From: Aphelenchoides besseyi | Taxonomy: Eukaryota > Nematoda > Chromadorea > Rhabditida > Aphelenchoididae | Assembly: GCA_024699855.1 (NCBI GenBank) | Contig: JAMPIQ010000003.1 | Span: 7,688,001 to 7,752,000, forward strand | DNA: 64,000 bases | Direction of reading: 5' to 3' | Shown here: positions 18,751 to 30,957 of the stretch, one piece after another | Numbering within the stretch: the first letter of the stretch is position 1 | How the letters are laid out: each line of letters starts with the position of its first letter | The notes under the pieces: generated by a model | What the model saw: the letters and a program-made list of their open reading frames with translations, nothing else | Database searches by the model: none | What the model was told of the DNA's origin: nothing | Made by a program: the position numbers and the translations under genes

Positions 18751-21700
18751 CTAACAACGACGACCCCAAACTCCCGACGGTTGTTGAGCAGATGAATTCG
18801 CTTGTTGTTCATTCGAACCACCGAAACTCGGGAACTGTTCCAAGCTATCCAATTGCCACGGTGCGCCCGTAATCTCAATATGTTGCGGACGAGCTTCTTC
18901 GTATTGCGGCTGCTGACGATGATATTCGTAACGACCCGACTCGACAACGTCTTGCATAAAGTCCTCTTCGAGTGTACGCAACTTGTCCAAACAATCTAAG
19001 ACCGATTCTTCACTATGACCGGAAACCAACACTCGGCTTGGATCTTCGTCGCTACGATTCGGAATTGTGATTTCAACCTGAAAATCATCAACATTTTCAT
19101 GTCAAATCTAACAAATTTACTGACCTTATAATCGTCCTCGATCTTCTTCAAGTTCTTTCGTCGTTGTCCAATCAAACGAGGGTGGAAACGAGGATCGAGT
19201 TGAATTTCCATTGTGATCATGTTTTTGAACTCTTCGTATTGACGTTGGATTTCAGCCTTAGCTTCGTTAGCCTTCTTTTCGTAACCGCTGATCTGAATGA
19301 TATTCGATTCGTCTCGTGGAATGTGGATATGAACGTCGTATTTCTTTGAGAATTCACGAATATTCGCTCCTCCAGGTCCGATCAGACGCGAATGGAAGGA
19401 AACGGGCACTTCAACGGACGTCTTGTACTCCTTCAAACGACAATCTTCGACACGATCCGTCAGTTCTTTAATAGCCGCTTCAACGCCTTCACGAGGACCG
19501 CGAACATGGACTTTGGAATCTGAATTAAATGTTGTTTGATTGAAGTTGTTAATTTTGCCTACCGTTGCTGTCTTGACGAGGAAATGAAATCACAACACCT
19601 TGATATTTTTGTTGGATTTCGCGAATAGCTTCTGCTTTACCGGTCATAAAATGTTTGTGGTATCTGAAAGCAAAGCAATCGAACTGAATAGAAGTGAATA
19701 ATCACTTACCGTGGGTCAAGATCGACTTCTTCGTTGACTAGATTCTTGAATTCTGCGACTTGTTTTTCAATTTCAGCTTTTGCGGCATTAGCCTTCTCTT
19801 CGTAACCACTAATCTCAATGATTTCGGTGTTGTCTCGCGGAATGTGAATGTGAACGTCGTACTTCTTCGAGAATTCGCGAATGTTCGCACCACCTGAGCC
19901 GATAAGTCGTGGATGGAAAGCGAGCGGCACTTCGACGGACGTTTTGTATCCGCGACGTTCGAAGTCGTTGACACGACTGTTCAGTTCTTTGATTGCCGCT
20001 TGAACACCAGTTTTGGGTCCACGAATTTGAACTTTCGAATCTGAAATTTGAATTGTTGAATTGGCCTTCAAACTTCTTTGCTGACCATTTGTTTCCTGTT
20101 TGGGGAAGGAAATGATAACCCCCGAATGCTTTTGTTGGATTTCGCGAAGTACTTCAGCACCACGAGAAACAAAGTTCTTGTGGAAACGAGGATCAATGTC
20201 GATGGTTGTTCTTTCGGTTTCTTCAGTCGGAACTGCAGGTGGTTGTTGATCCTTAGGCATCTTTTGTTCCAATTTCGTTGCTTGGTCACGAATTTCGGCC
20301 ACAGCTTTCTTCACATTCTCCTTCCGACCTTCGATTTTGATCTCATCTGAACCTTTGTGCTCGTCAGGAATTGTGATTTGCACATCGAAATCGTTCTTGA
20401 TTTTACTGACTGAAAGACAAACGACGGTTATTTGCGATCAAAACTCGAACTCACTCGATGCTCCTTGACGTCCGATAATATGACGATGCAAATAAGAAGG
20501 AACCTTCACAACTTCCGAAGCCATTTCTTTGGTTAATCGATCGATTTCTTTTTGCAACGCAGTACTTGCGCTCTTGATGGCTTCCGGCGGTCCCTCGATA
20601 TAAATAACGCCGCCATCTTCGAATTCCACATTCAAACGATCCTGCTTCGGGACAAGCTCCTGCAGTTTGGAACCCTTTTTGCCCAAAAGGAACGGTTTCT
20701 GCCATTCGGGATATTTGAGTTGAAGCGAAATGATCGAACTCGCACGCGAATAAACCAAAGTCAATGCTTCGCCCAACTTTTCTTGAGGTCCACGCAGCGT
20801 CAACGTATCCGAATTCTCTTCTTCGGCCGGCACTTCGACCACAACTTCTGTCTCACGGAAAATCTCGTCTAAACCGCTTCGTTGTTGCCCGATAATGAAA
20901 CGATGTTGAGCGCGAGCAACCTTGCAAGTCACTGATTTAACGTTTTTCTGAAACAAAAGTTGATGTAATGGAACTACCCAATTGCGTTACTTTGCTTTCG
21001 TAAATTGCACGAACTTTAGCCACGGCCTTTGTAACACCTTCAGTTTCGCCGCTAATCACAATTGTTTCGTTGGATGAGCGTGGCGGTGGAATGTTGATTT
21101 TGACTCCCGTTTCGGCTTGAATAGCATCAACGGTCTCGTTGAAAGCTCCTCGAATCCACGGGTAAAAAGTTTTCGGGATTTGCAAGGTTTCGGTTTTACG
21201 GCTTGCCAAATCCGAAACGATATCACGAAGACGATTGGCCGCTTCTTTGACCTGTTCGATTGGTCCAACGATACGTACAATATCGCTGTTCTCATCATGA
21301 CGTGGCATGTAGAAACGACAATGATATTCGTTTTCCAACTGTTTTCGCCGTTGACCATCACGACCTAACAAGAAACATTGAAAACAAACAGAAGATGCAA
21401 GAACTCACCAATAATCGATCCGTGAAATTCGCGTGGAACAGTCACTTCGATCGAGGCTTGAGTTTGAAGCTCACGAATCAAACGAGAATGCGCGTCGTCG
21501 ACATCCGACTTCTTTCCGGTTATCAACACAGTCAACGACTTATCAGACGACTCGCAAAGTTCGATTTTCGTGTTGGTCGCAGCAGCAACTTGACCGCACT
21601 TTTGTTGCTCCGCTTGACCAAACGACTTGCTTCCAAGATTCATGGCAGCTCGCTAAAATACCACTTAAATGCAAAAAGAAAGTTTTGATTACCTCTTCGG

Positions 21701-22047
21701 AACTAAGCTTGAAAGTCTCGGTCACAACAGCCGAAGTCAAACGACGAGCCCAAGCGCCAGTGGTTGGAGCCGATGGAGCTTTGGCTTCGGGCAACTTTGG
21801 GAAATCGGTGCTGTAAATCGAAGTTGTATAAGAATCAAAACTTCTCTTACCTGTAATCCATAACCAATTTCGTGCCGTTGGCCGACTGTTGATGAGCAGT
21901 AGCTTTCGATGATCCCGGTTGTCCGACGGTAAGACCGTTCATTGGAGTCGCACTGGCAAAGTCAGTTGGTTGAGCGGTTGGTTGTTGGTCCGAAAATCCG
22001 TTCACACCGTTCAGCTCTTGTGGAGCGTAAACTTCGGCGTTGCTCAT
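18751..22047 (-). CDS. vgln-1: Vigilin-type multi-KH RNA-binding protein
   Basis: Ten exons (22047-21851, 21810-21693, 21652-21409, 21364-20991, 20947-20455, 20409-20086, 20040-19710, 19663-19563, 19519-19125, 19077-18751) encode about 967 residues. I count ten KH domains, each starting with a V/I-x-V/I-P segment and carrying a GxxG loop or a degraded one: for example VPREFHGSIIGRDGQ, RFIIGQQRSG, HRHIIGRQGAS, FHPRLIGSGGAN, FHSRLIGPGGAN and FHPRLIGQRRKN. Several lack a good GxxG (for example FHKNFVSRGAE), as is normal in vigilin. Metazoan vigilin usually has 14-15 KH domains, so this one is shorter. KH6-7 and KH8-9 are near copies of each other. Vigilin binds mRNA and tRNA, associates with ribosomes at the ER and affects sterol and secretory-protein mRNA translation. 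The C-terminal tail is Gln-rich. The start was chosen at the ATG before the Pro/Gln/Thr-rich N-terminus. Confidence 0.92.
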
Positions 22048-23577
22048 TTTTCTGAAACATTTTTGTTCACACGAGAATCTCAACATCAACGTACCGTTGC
22101 GTTAAACCGTTAGCGTAAAATTTTCCGTGTAAAAGAAACGCAAAAACTCGGCTCTTGCGCGAGATCTACGTTTAGCGTTGCGTTGGTTTCCCTAAACAAA
22201 AAGATTTTACTCTTGACAAATTCCACGGCTTTCGACGTCTCAAAGCCGATCGTGCACGAAAACCGAACAATTTGCGTGTGTTGACGTGGTGGCAAAAAAA
22301 CATTTCGAGCGATCGCCGGACCTTGACCTCGAAATCAAACGCTCTTCGCATTTTTGTTGCGCGTTCTCGTCCTCCTTTTTGCGTCTTCCAGCCGACCGCG
22401 ATTGAGAAACAGTCGTCGACTGTTCTTGCAATTGATAGTCCCGTTAAAGATCGTTTTGTGGGTCACTGGACGTCGTTGATAAAAAAACGGAATCCGAAGG
22501 AAACATTTTCGGAGTTCAATTCGCAAGTTCGCCAACTGGAAGACGTGAAGAGAATTGCGAGAAATTGCAACGCGTGTCCTTTTGCCCTATCGATCGAATT
22601 TTGTCGTCGAGACTGTAAGACCGCACAGACGCTAAACGTTCCCGCAGTTCGTCGCTCTTTCGAGCCACCTGACCAAAACCCCTTTCGCTCATCCCGTTTC
22701 CATCGCACCGATGGTCGTCGCACTGACGGGGCGCGTTTTAATACAAAAACCCTCACACACAATCGTCCGGTTACGTGGAACCTTTGGGGGCCAAACAGAT
22801 CAACGGAACTGCAAAACGAAAAGTTCGAAACAAAAAATTAAATTGAGAGAACAGAACCAGCGAAACAAAGTAACTTGTCATCCAACGATTACCACCGACT
22901 TGCAGTTCGACGGTTCGTGATAACACGCAAATGTCATTTCATTAACAGTCAGCAGCTGTCAATCAGAAGAAGCGTACTGATAAGAAATTCTCGTTAGAAT
23001 TCCTTTCCCGTCAACATGAAAATAAATTCACGGAGCATGAAGAAAATCTAACGAAATCCATTTTCGGACCAAAATAAGAGACTTCCATGGAGTTATCTCA
23101 ACAAAAACCCAGACTGCAGTCTTATAAGCCATAAGCTCAACGTGCCATTGGTCGAAGTTCGTTGCACACCAATCAGTCAGATCAAATAAAAAGCCCAAAC
23201 TCTCGAGTGTCCGAAAAGATTCCAGCGCATCGTTTGGCTTTCCGTTCAATCGGACCTTCCACCCGGAAAGCAAACGTCGTCAAACGCCAATTTTCGAGCT
23301 GTGACGTCGTAAATGCCGAGAAATTGTCGTATCTCTCATATTTGAGATCTTTTCGTAAATCTTTTGTTCTTAAGATCCATTGAATTTCTTTTGTTTGTTC
23401 TTTTTGAAGTTCGCCATTTTATTAGAGAGAGAGTATTCGAATCACGTGTTTCGTATGTTGATGAGCATATTCAATAATTGTTATTGGAGATTGGCCGTTT
23501 AGTTTCAGACTTGGAAGTTTGTTTATCACTGATCACTTCATGAGTTGACGAGATAGTTTGGTTGTGGAGTTGCAGAA
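22048..23577. other. Divergent intergenic region
   Basis: This separates vigilin (minus) from LMBRD2 (plus). GC content is higher from 22100 to 22850, where several long frames are open on both strands, but these lack splice logic and protein-like composition. It is a plausible promoter and 5' leader region for vigilin. 22900-23577 is AT-rich and featureless. I see no RNA gene. Confidence 0.4.
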
Positions 23578-26500
23578 ATGGGAATCGTATGGTTTATCGT
23601 TCAAGTGATTCTTGTGGCATTAGCCACTTTTTATTTTTGGAATAATTACGGGAATTGGCGTAAGCAACATCCGATTGTTTCATTGGCCACATACGTTGCT
23701 TGGTTGATCTCATTTCTGGCGCTTCTTCTTCTGCCGATGGACATTGCAATCGTAAGATCCCTTTCATATTCAATCTTAGTTCGTTCTTTAGACTTTTTAT
23801 CACAAATGTCAGTTGGATCAATTGAACGAGCGAAACTTAACGAGCAGAATAGAAAGCTCATCAACGTCAATACCGTTAGAGATTTGTGAAGCTCCTCACA
23901 ATTTTGTTCCCGATTCATTTCTCTATAGCACATGGCGTTTCGTTTATTGGAGTTCATTTCTGCTTACATGGTTATCTCAAGTGTATGCTGAATTCATCGA
24001 TAGTCGTTTTTCAGGCTTGTGCTTCCAATTATGCAGAGCTACTCGAATGCTGGCGATTTCACTGCCACTGGAAAACTGAAATCTGCTTTGTACAACAACG
24101 CAATCTACTACGGCATCTACGGTTGTTTGTTCATTTTTCTTCTGTTCTACGCTCTTTCAAAAGGCGTTTCCATGAATTTGTATGTTGATTAAGGTTTCGA
24201 TTGAACTAATCATTATTTAGCGACCACTTGAAAGTTTTGATTATTAGTGCTTCCAACACCTGGGGCTTATTTCTATTGGTCGTGTTGTTGGGTTATGGAT
24301 TAGTAGAAGTGCCGCGACAACTCTGGCAAATGGGCAACAAAGGTTATCGTTTGCAGAAGACATACTTTGACATCGAAAAGTTGTCAACAGACAAAAATGA
24401 TGCCGAAGAAACGATTCACGAGTTGTACAAGTGGGTTCTTGTCCGGTTATTGATCCCAATCGTTTGTTTTAGTGAGTGCAAAGAGGTGTTGAATTTGTTG
24501 AAGAACACACGAGGAACCGCACGAGAAAAACTGCATTTGATTATGAGCCGTTTTCCCACCGACAAATTTTCTTCTTCTGCTCGTTCTGTTCCAACTTATG
24601 CGGCTTCTTCGTCGATACGAAATGCGGATGTTCACGCAGTTAGTCAAGAAGCTTATTTGGTATGTTGAAGTTTATTGGGCTAATCGCAAAAAATTAATCG
24701 GAACTTTCGAGATAGCGTTTGAAGATTTCAAAAACTTTCTCTGATTTCTGAATCCAACCGTCATTTTGATTGAAAGCGTTGTAGTTTTCAACAACGAAAT
24801 AAGACGGATGTTCTTGCCAGAGTCCCGCGTATTTGGCGTTTATAGCAATTGCTTGCTCGTGGTTTTCTCGACGATATGGATTGTTTGTGGTGGAGTAGTA
24901 CTCTCTAGAAGTCATCTCATTCTTGAAGTAGACAAATGCACGTACTTTGGGGCGGTCTGTAAATGGATCACGCAGTCGTATCGCTTAAAAAGCTCGTCAT
25001 CCTGATGCAAATTTGTCTTCTTGAGTATTTCCTTCCAGACACTTTCGTTCAAAGTGTATGCTTTGACATCCATACCGCCTCGATCGCAAATGATTATTGT
25101 GTCGCGCTTTTTCTACAAGAGCAATGAAAACAAACAGCAAACCACACACTTCTCTTAATGCAATGTTGTCGTAAACGGACTCTAGTTGTAGAATCGTGCT
25201 TAAGACGTCTAATTGCCATTGATTCACTTGTTCCTCGTTCATCGTCGATCTTTGTACTCGTCCCGTATACAACAGACTTGAGGCCTCGGTTACAACAAAG
25301 ACCTAAACTAACCTACGAATCTTTGTATTCCATTTACTTGCCAATTTTTATCGTATTCGCTTTTGATTCGATTGGCAATTTCGTGCATTGCTGTGGTTTT
25401 TCCGGCACATGGTCCTCCAGTCAGAACGATTTTGCAGATCCGTTTTCCATGTGGATTTCTGCGCAGTTTGCTTGTTTCGTTCATTTGTCTGAAAATATCG
25501 TGTAATCCAATTGCACATCGAACAAAAATCGACAACCTGAAACTCTACGGCAGAGACCTTATCAGCCGCGGGGTCGTCGACGAGCATCGATTTCCACATA
25601 CTCACTCGCTTTCTGCCTTGCGAACTGTTCGATTTATGACGAAAAGATCGAGCAATTGCCGTTTGTATTTCGATCATAAATTATCTCAGCAACAACAAAG
25701 TCAACAAAACTCGACTCACAGATCAGTAACCAGCGAGCAACTCGATCTGATTGTCTCGAAATATTTTGCTAAAAATCACAAAATGTACAAGTGCACTGGG
25801 AATTTTGAACATTTCCACTTTTCTTATCTGTTACAGATCCGATTGAACAAACGGGTTATCGAAGCCATTCAAAACCATCACCGCACTCAATCACAATGGT
25901 ATACGTTGATTCAAAAAGCGTTCTATTTGGAGGATGTTGAAATCGCAGAAACCAGTGGGAAACTTCCCGATTGGCCAGAAACTTCCGTATTTGCACGTCA
26001 AATTCCCATTCCCGTTCGTTTTGCATGGCATGTAACGTTGAAACGACCACTGATCCAAGCAACTGCCGTAGTTTGTGCGTCGATGACTTTGCTCATTATG
26101 TGGAGCGAATGTACGTTTTTCATCGTAAGTCCTCAGTTATCGTTGGCGGCTCGGTTTTTGCATTCAATGGCTCTCGGATATCATTACAAGTATCTACAGG
26201 TGGATCACGATTAAGTAATTATATTGATTATTTGCTTTTAGTGGATTGCCATCATCCTTCTTTTGTATTTGGGACTATGTTCGTATTACACGATATTTCA
26301 TCTTCGAATTTATCGTTACTATCGACTTGATGTCAATCACATGACCGACGCTAATTCGTTGATATTTAGTGCAATGTAATTGTCCAGTTTACTTTCTACT
26401 AACAGATCTTTATATTTAGGTTGTTGTGTCGTTTGACTCCGCCGTTGTGTTTAAATTTTCTTGGAATGATTCATCTAGACTCTCACATTACGGCGAATAC

Positions 26501-27198
26501 TAATTTTGGAGTTGAGACTCAATTCACGAAGGTTGCTTTTATATTTCTAAGAATTTTGTACACAATTCAATTTCAGTTGATGGGACATTTGGATGTGATT
26601 CCATTGGTGGCACGAGGAATCAACATCTACCTGCCGATTATAATTGTAATCTTATGTTTGAGTACGTGGTTCCGATTGGGTACTCGCTTCTTGCACTCAC
26701 TTGGCGTCGATCAATTCATTAATGACGATGAAATGACTGCTGAATTGGTACAAAGTGGTCGATCAATAGTTGGATTGGGTGGGAATGCACGCTTAAGTTT
26801 AATGCTTTTAATACTTTAGAAAGAGGAAAAATTACTCGACAACGTGATCGCGAGCAACGTCGAGAAACCTGGGCAAGTAAATTGAACAATGTAATGAAAA
26901 GTGAGTCGAACTTGCAAGTCATTTTTCAACGTGCGTTCAAGATCAAAATAACGGGTCCCAATACAACGATCGACTTCCGATTTTGGAACAACAAGAGGAT
27001 CCGCTGCTTGTCGATGGAAATGAAAGTCGAGGACCAGATCGGTTTTACTCGACAGTCGATGAAAGTCAAACAGAAGATTTGGAGTTGAGAAATTCAGCGT
27101 TTTTAATCGACACATCTCCAACTTCATTGCTTTCGTCGGAACGTTATAGTCGAACCGATGGTCATCCAACACCCAAAAACATTTTTGATGACCTGTAA
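23578..27198 (+). CDS. LMBRD2: LMBR1-domain membrane protein LMBRD2
   Basis: Eleven exons (23578-23751, 23792-23970, 24015-24179, 24221-24430, 24473-24659, 25837-26199, 26242-26375, 26420-26531, 26577-26778, 26820-26900, 26942-27198) give about 687 residues. It starts with a membrane helix ([18 protein letters not shown]) and continues with the LMBR1-type polytopic region. Diagnostic segments match LMBRD2 (human about 695 residues): [15 protein letters not shown], then [32 protein letters not shown] and VWSECTFF-like [13 protein letters not shown]. The last 100 residues are a polar cytosolic tail. LMBRD2 is a plasma-membrane protein linked to beta2-adrenergic receptor signalling and neuronal migration. 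Introns are 35-60 bases except the fifth, 1.18 kb, which contains a complete gene on the opposite strand (24694-25677). Confidence 0.92.
24694..25677 (-). CDS. Ttd14-like P-loop ATPase/GTPase, nested in an intron
   Basis: Five exons (25677-25606, 25544-25338, 25302-25150, 25112-24946, 24904-24694) give 269 residues. The N-terminus is basic. A P-loop lies near residue 65 ([19 protein letters not shown]). Then come [14 protein letters not shown], a Walker-B-like [26 protein letters not shown] and, near the end, a helical segment rich in Tyr and Asn ([17 protein letters not shown]). The PCAGKTT loop, CDRG and VIHL order matches the AAA_28 family that includes Drosophila TRPL translocation defect 14, a phosphoinositide- and GTP-binding factor in rhodopsin and TRPL traffic. 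The whole gene lies inside intron 5 of LMBRD2, antisense to it, with about 35 bases from its stop to the host's exon 5 and about 160 bases from its start to exon 6. Confidence 0.85.
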
Positions 27199-27561
27199 AT
27201 CTCAAAGATTCTATCGCTCTTGTGCCATTAAGTTCTCTGTGTTATTATTGTATTAACTAACTTATTACTGTCGACTACTTAACATTCCAATCGTCCTAGG
27301 GTCGCGGCAATTCTAAACAAAACTTTCGGTTTCCTTTTAACCTGATGATGGTCTCTTCTAGTCATATACTTTTTGTTGAAATCTAATAAGAATGCATAAA
27401 CGGTTTTCTTAATAGATAATAGAAATAAACGAGAGTTTTGTTACTCGTTGAATACTTGAAATCTTCTTTTTTTGTTTTATCGTTTATTTTATTTAGAGTG
27501 CACGTCTCGTTTTTAGTAGCCGATTGAAAGATCTATAATCCCTTTTCAAATCCACACTGCT
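27199..27561. other. Intergenic
   Basis: Short spacer between LMBRD2 and PTPMT1, on the same strand. AATAAACGAG near 27422 may be a polyadenylation signal. No coding signal is seen. Confidence 0.5.
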
Positions 27562-28213
27562 ATGGCTATGTTAGGCACGTTGGCATTTTACCCAACTCTT
27601 GCTTACAATCTGCTTCGTAACTACGTTCAACCAACACGATGGCAATGGTACTCTCGAGTCGATGAAAATTTGATTCTGGGTGCGTTACCCTTCAAATCAA
27701 TGATTGCAGAATTGAAAGTAAGTAATTGCATACCATTGGTTGATGTATGGAAGTTTTAGGCTGAAAATGTTGGCGGTGTTGTTTGTTGCACAGAAGAATT
27801 TGAAACTCGTGCCGCATACAATGGAATGGGGGCTGAACAGTGGCAGGAAGCGGACATAAAGTTCTGTCATGTTCCAATGCAAGATTTTGTTGGTGAGTTT
27901 GACAAAACGACTATCACCAATCAAGAGTTCAGGCACTACCTCTCGTCAGAATCTTCACAATGCCGTGAAGTTTATTGACAATCTTGCCGAACAAGGTCGA
28001 ACAGTCTACGTTCATTGTAAGGCGGGTCGAACTCGAAGTGCGACTGTCGCAGTTTGTTATTTGATGCACAAGTACAACTACACTCCAGAACAAGCGATGA
28101 ATGCCGTGGTTCGAGCGCGGCCACAAGCTTTGCTTCGAACTGCTCATTGGAATTCAGTGAACGACTACCGTGTCTTCTTGGACAGTGAAGGAAAAAATCA
28201 AGCGGCCGCATGA
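27562..28213 (+). CDS. PTPMT1: Mitochondrial protein-tyrosine phosphatase PTPMT1
   Basis: Three exons (27562-27717, 27760-27892, 27933-28213) give 189 residues. The N-terminal hydrophobic/aromatic segment (MLGTLAFYPTLAYNLLRNY) leads to RVDENLILGALPF, a hallmark of PTPMT1. The catalytic loop VHCKAGRTRSAT contains the Cys-x5-Arg signature, and the general acid lies upstream in the MQDFVG region. PTPMT1 dephosphorylates phosphatidylglycerophosphate to phosphatidylglycerol in the mitochondrial inner membrane, the penultimate stage of cardiolipin synthesis. The usual length is about 190-200 residues, so the gene appears intact. The N-terminus can serve as a mitochondrial targeting/anchor sequence. 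Confidence 0.95.
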
Positions 28214-29331
28214 AAACTGCTCACCATTTATCTAGCCTCTTATCAATTGATCTTAGATCTGAAATTTATTTCATTGCAAGATGCCCTTTATGAACCTGTT
28301 TACTTGGTTACATCGCCCGTTTTGCTTTATTTTCATCGACAGAAAATTGTGGTCTGGTGTTTTCTCTCGTTGCTGCCAAATCTCTTCTTTTGAAAACAAT
28401 TTATTTAACAGAATAAACCCAAATCTTCACTGATTGATTGTCGTCTTTCACACGTAGAGTCGGTGTTGAAATGAACAGTTGTTCGTTTACTTCTTAGGAA
28501 ACCAAATCGAACGAAGACGTGAGTTGTCGTTTATCGTCAAAATCGAACCTGAAAGTTCAGTGGCCACTCAGATGTCAGTTCGCAAATTGGATCCGCAAAA
28601 AATAAACAGTTCGCTGTTGTGTCTAAATGACATTTTGCTCTCAGTTGGCTCGTTCGTCTTTGCGCCAATGTCCAGATGGCTGGTCAGATGGAAAGAGAGC
28701 TCGCGGCCAACATTTTGCAATCGACGGGTAAATGGACGACCACTTTGTTGTGCTTTCCATCACTAAATCTGTTCGCTGTCTACGAATGTACTCGACTGTT
28801 ACGATCTTTTCGCTTTTGAAGTCCAAGTGCAATTAGAATCACGACTCAGCGGCGGACAGCGAGAGCTTCAAATCGTAAGTCTGTTGATGTCGGAGGGCCG
28901 GAAAGCCGGGAAGAAGACGCGATTTGGTGCCGCCTTCTCGCGCGCATTGCCGCTCTTTTGGACTTTGCAGATTCCGTCTTGTGTTCTTTTACGCTTCTCA
29001 TTTGTCAGCTTGTCGACAACTCGCGTTTCGTTTTTTCGAATCCCAAAAGACGTTAACATGTTTGCTCACAACTCTTTTTGTTCAACAGTTATGTATTGAT
29101 CGTTCGTTGACAAGCGCAGTCTCTATCCAATATCCGCCTTCCACTTCAATTGATATGCGATGGTCATCAACTTCGATGCTAATTTCCGTGTTTTTATCTT
29201 ATATTTGGCGCCAACGTTGTAAAGTCCATTGATAGTGGAATGCGTGTCAGAGTCGAGATAGTTGATTCTTGGCAGTTAAAGAGTGGATTTTGTCTTCTGA
29301 ATTCTTATTGTGCTTTTTTTGTTTAGCTCTC
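28214..29331. other. No confident gene
   Basis: Downstream of PTPMT1. Short plus-strand frames at about 28550-28830, such as one starting MAGQMERELAANIL near 28676, look somewhat protein-like but cannot be joined into a gene. It may hold non-coding first exons or regulatory sequence for genes to the right. Confidence 0.35.
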
Positions 29332-29721
29332 TAGTTTAAGTTAGAAACTTGCTTTCGAGTCCCGGAGTCCTCCAAAACGCTAATTCATTTCTCGGAATTG
29401 GCAACGCAAAAAACTTTTCGCAATTATGGTCATAAGACTCAAGAGGACTCTTCTGCTTCTGAAGATTATCGAACGAGTGCGCTTCTTCGTTTTCCAGACA
29501 TTCGAGTTGGAGACTTCAGTGAGCACTTTCAAACGACAGAATTCGAATTGCTCGTTCAGTCGTTTTTACACACTGAAATCCGAGACGATCGAGCAAATTT
29601 TAGGTCCCAAAGCCAAAGGGCACGACGTGTTGCTCAATTGACCGGATGGACATTCACCAGCGATTCGAAATCAGTGTTGAAATCAAAACATCTTTTCATT
29701 ACCTTTCACTTTCTTGCGTAA
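29332..29721 (+). CDS. Possible terminal exon, unknown protein
   Basis: After a good acceptor (tttagctctctag) the plus strand stays open for 129 codons to a TAA at 29719-29721. The composition is protein-like and acidic/Ser-rich (TQEDSSASEDYRTSALL, FPDIRVGDFSEHFQTTEF). There is no ATG early in the frame, so it would need an upstream exon that I cannot identify. It may instead be chance. Confidence 0.25.
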
Positions 29722-30957
29722 TTGATTTGCTTGAATTGTTTCAATAACCAGAAGTTGACGTTTCTTTTCGTTGTGTGGGTAAAATCAAATTAAATCGCGC
29801 GTGAATGAAATTTGATGAATTGAGCGAGATGGACGGAATAGAATCTTCCTTCCGTTTCTGTGCCGAAGTTCCGTGAATGGCAAAAGTTTACGTTTATCTC
29901 AAATGCATGGGACTCTCACGACCTTCGACGGTCCAAAAATTTCCGTCTTCAATTCTGCAGTTGTTTTTACGACCAAAAGCAGTTGATTGTTGTATTAAAG
30001 TATTGAATCTTTTTGGTCGTACAACAACTGAACAGACGTCATTACGAACGGCGTTTTCTTTCGCAGCTTAGTTTTACGCAACGGTCGAGTTTGTGTCGAT
30101 TTCACGTTTGCAGCGATGCGGCGGTCTCGAGCATCAACGACATCATTTCTATCATTAAGTCGCGTTTGCAGCCTCATTTGCTTATCGTGACATTTCAAAT
30201 TGTTTTTTATTCGTTGGCAGAATTGGTCGTGAGTTTCGTCTAAACATCAAATTATGCACGACAACCAATTAGAGCCATCGACTAAACACATTTGACTGCA
30301 ATGGCACTCAACCATTGAATTTTCCATTCGTCGTCTAAACTCCGATGTAACTTCTGGCCTATTGGGATGTGCAAAAGTGATGTGCGTTTGTTATGTGATC
30401 GAAACTGAAGTTCTTAAGATCGTGCTATTGAGTTGACTAGTCGACCGAAATGTTTACGAATTTGAATGCCCACCCACTAAACAGTCGCATCCATTTGGTG
30501 GTTGAGTAATTCGATTTGTGGTTCAACTCGTTTTTCCGGCAACCTCTGCCTTATCGTCGAGTTTTTTGGCCGTTGAATTCGTTTTTGCTTGCGCACAAAA
30601 ACCGTGACATCTGTCGGACATGTTCGCTTATTTGCATTTACCGCTTAATGCGTTAAGAACGGCGACTGAAATGTCACAAACAGACGGCAATTCGCACATT
30701 CAATGCCGAACCGAAAGGCGCATGTGAATCACGATCACTGTCGATGGCCGTGTATTCGCGCACTTTCTTTTGGTCCTACGCATCACAACGTTCGTTCCAT
30801 CAGTTGTTTTGAGAATAAGAGCTTGTACAGTAAAATGCTCGTTTAACTGACACTTTCGCTTGCAATCTTGACCACACCGTTACGTGTTTGTTAGCAAGTA
30901 ATTTCCAATTTAAATTACAATTCTTCTGTTTTCCGGTTCCTCACCATTGACTAACTC
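29722..30957. other. No gene seen; likely upstream region of the Sec2-domain gene
   Basis: Mixed-composition non-coding sequence. A palindromic-looking stretch with matching gacgaaaa/ttttggtcgt segments lies around 29930-30020, where CCAAAAATTTCCGTCTTC is followed by ACGACCAAAAGCAG and TTTTGGTCGTACAAC. No coding or RNA gene is supported. Confidence 0.4.

Noticed and set aside
22272..22841. 189-codon plus-strand frame upstream of vigilin
   Set aside because: GC-rich promoter-like region with frames on both strands, no splice or polyadenylation logic, and composition rich in Arg/Ser/Thr as expected by chance.
28676..28820. Short plus-strand frame starting MAGQMERELAANIL
   Set aside because: Protein-like but only 47 codons, with no upstream TATA or downstream polyadenylation signal.
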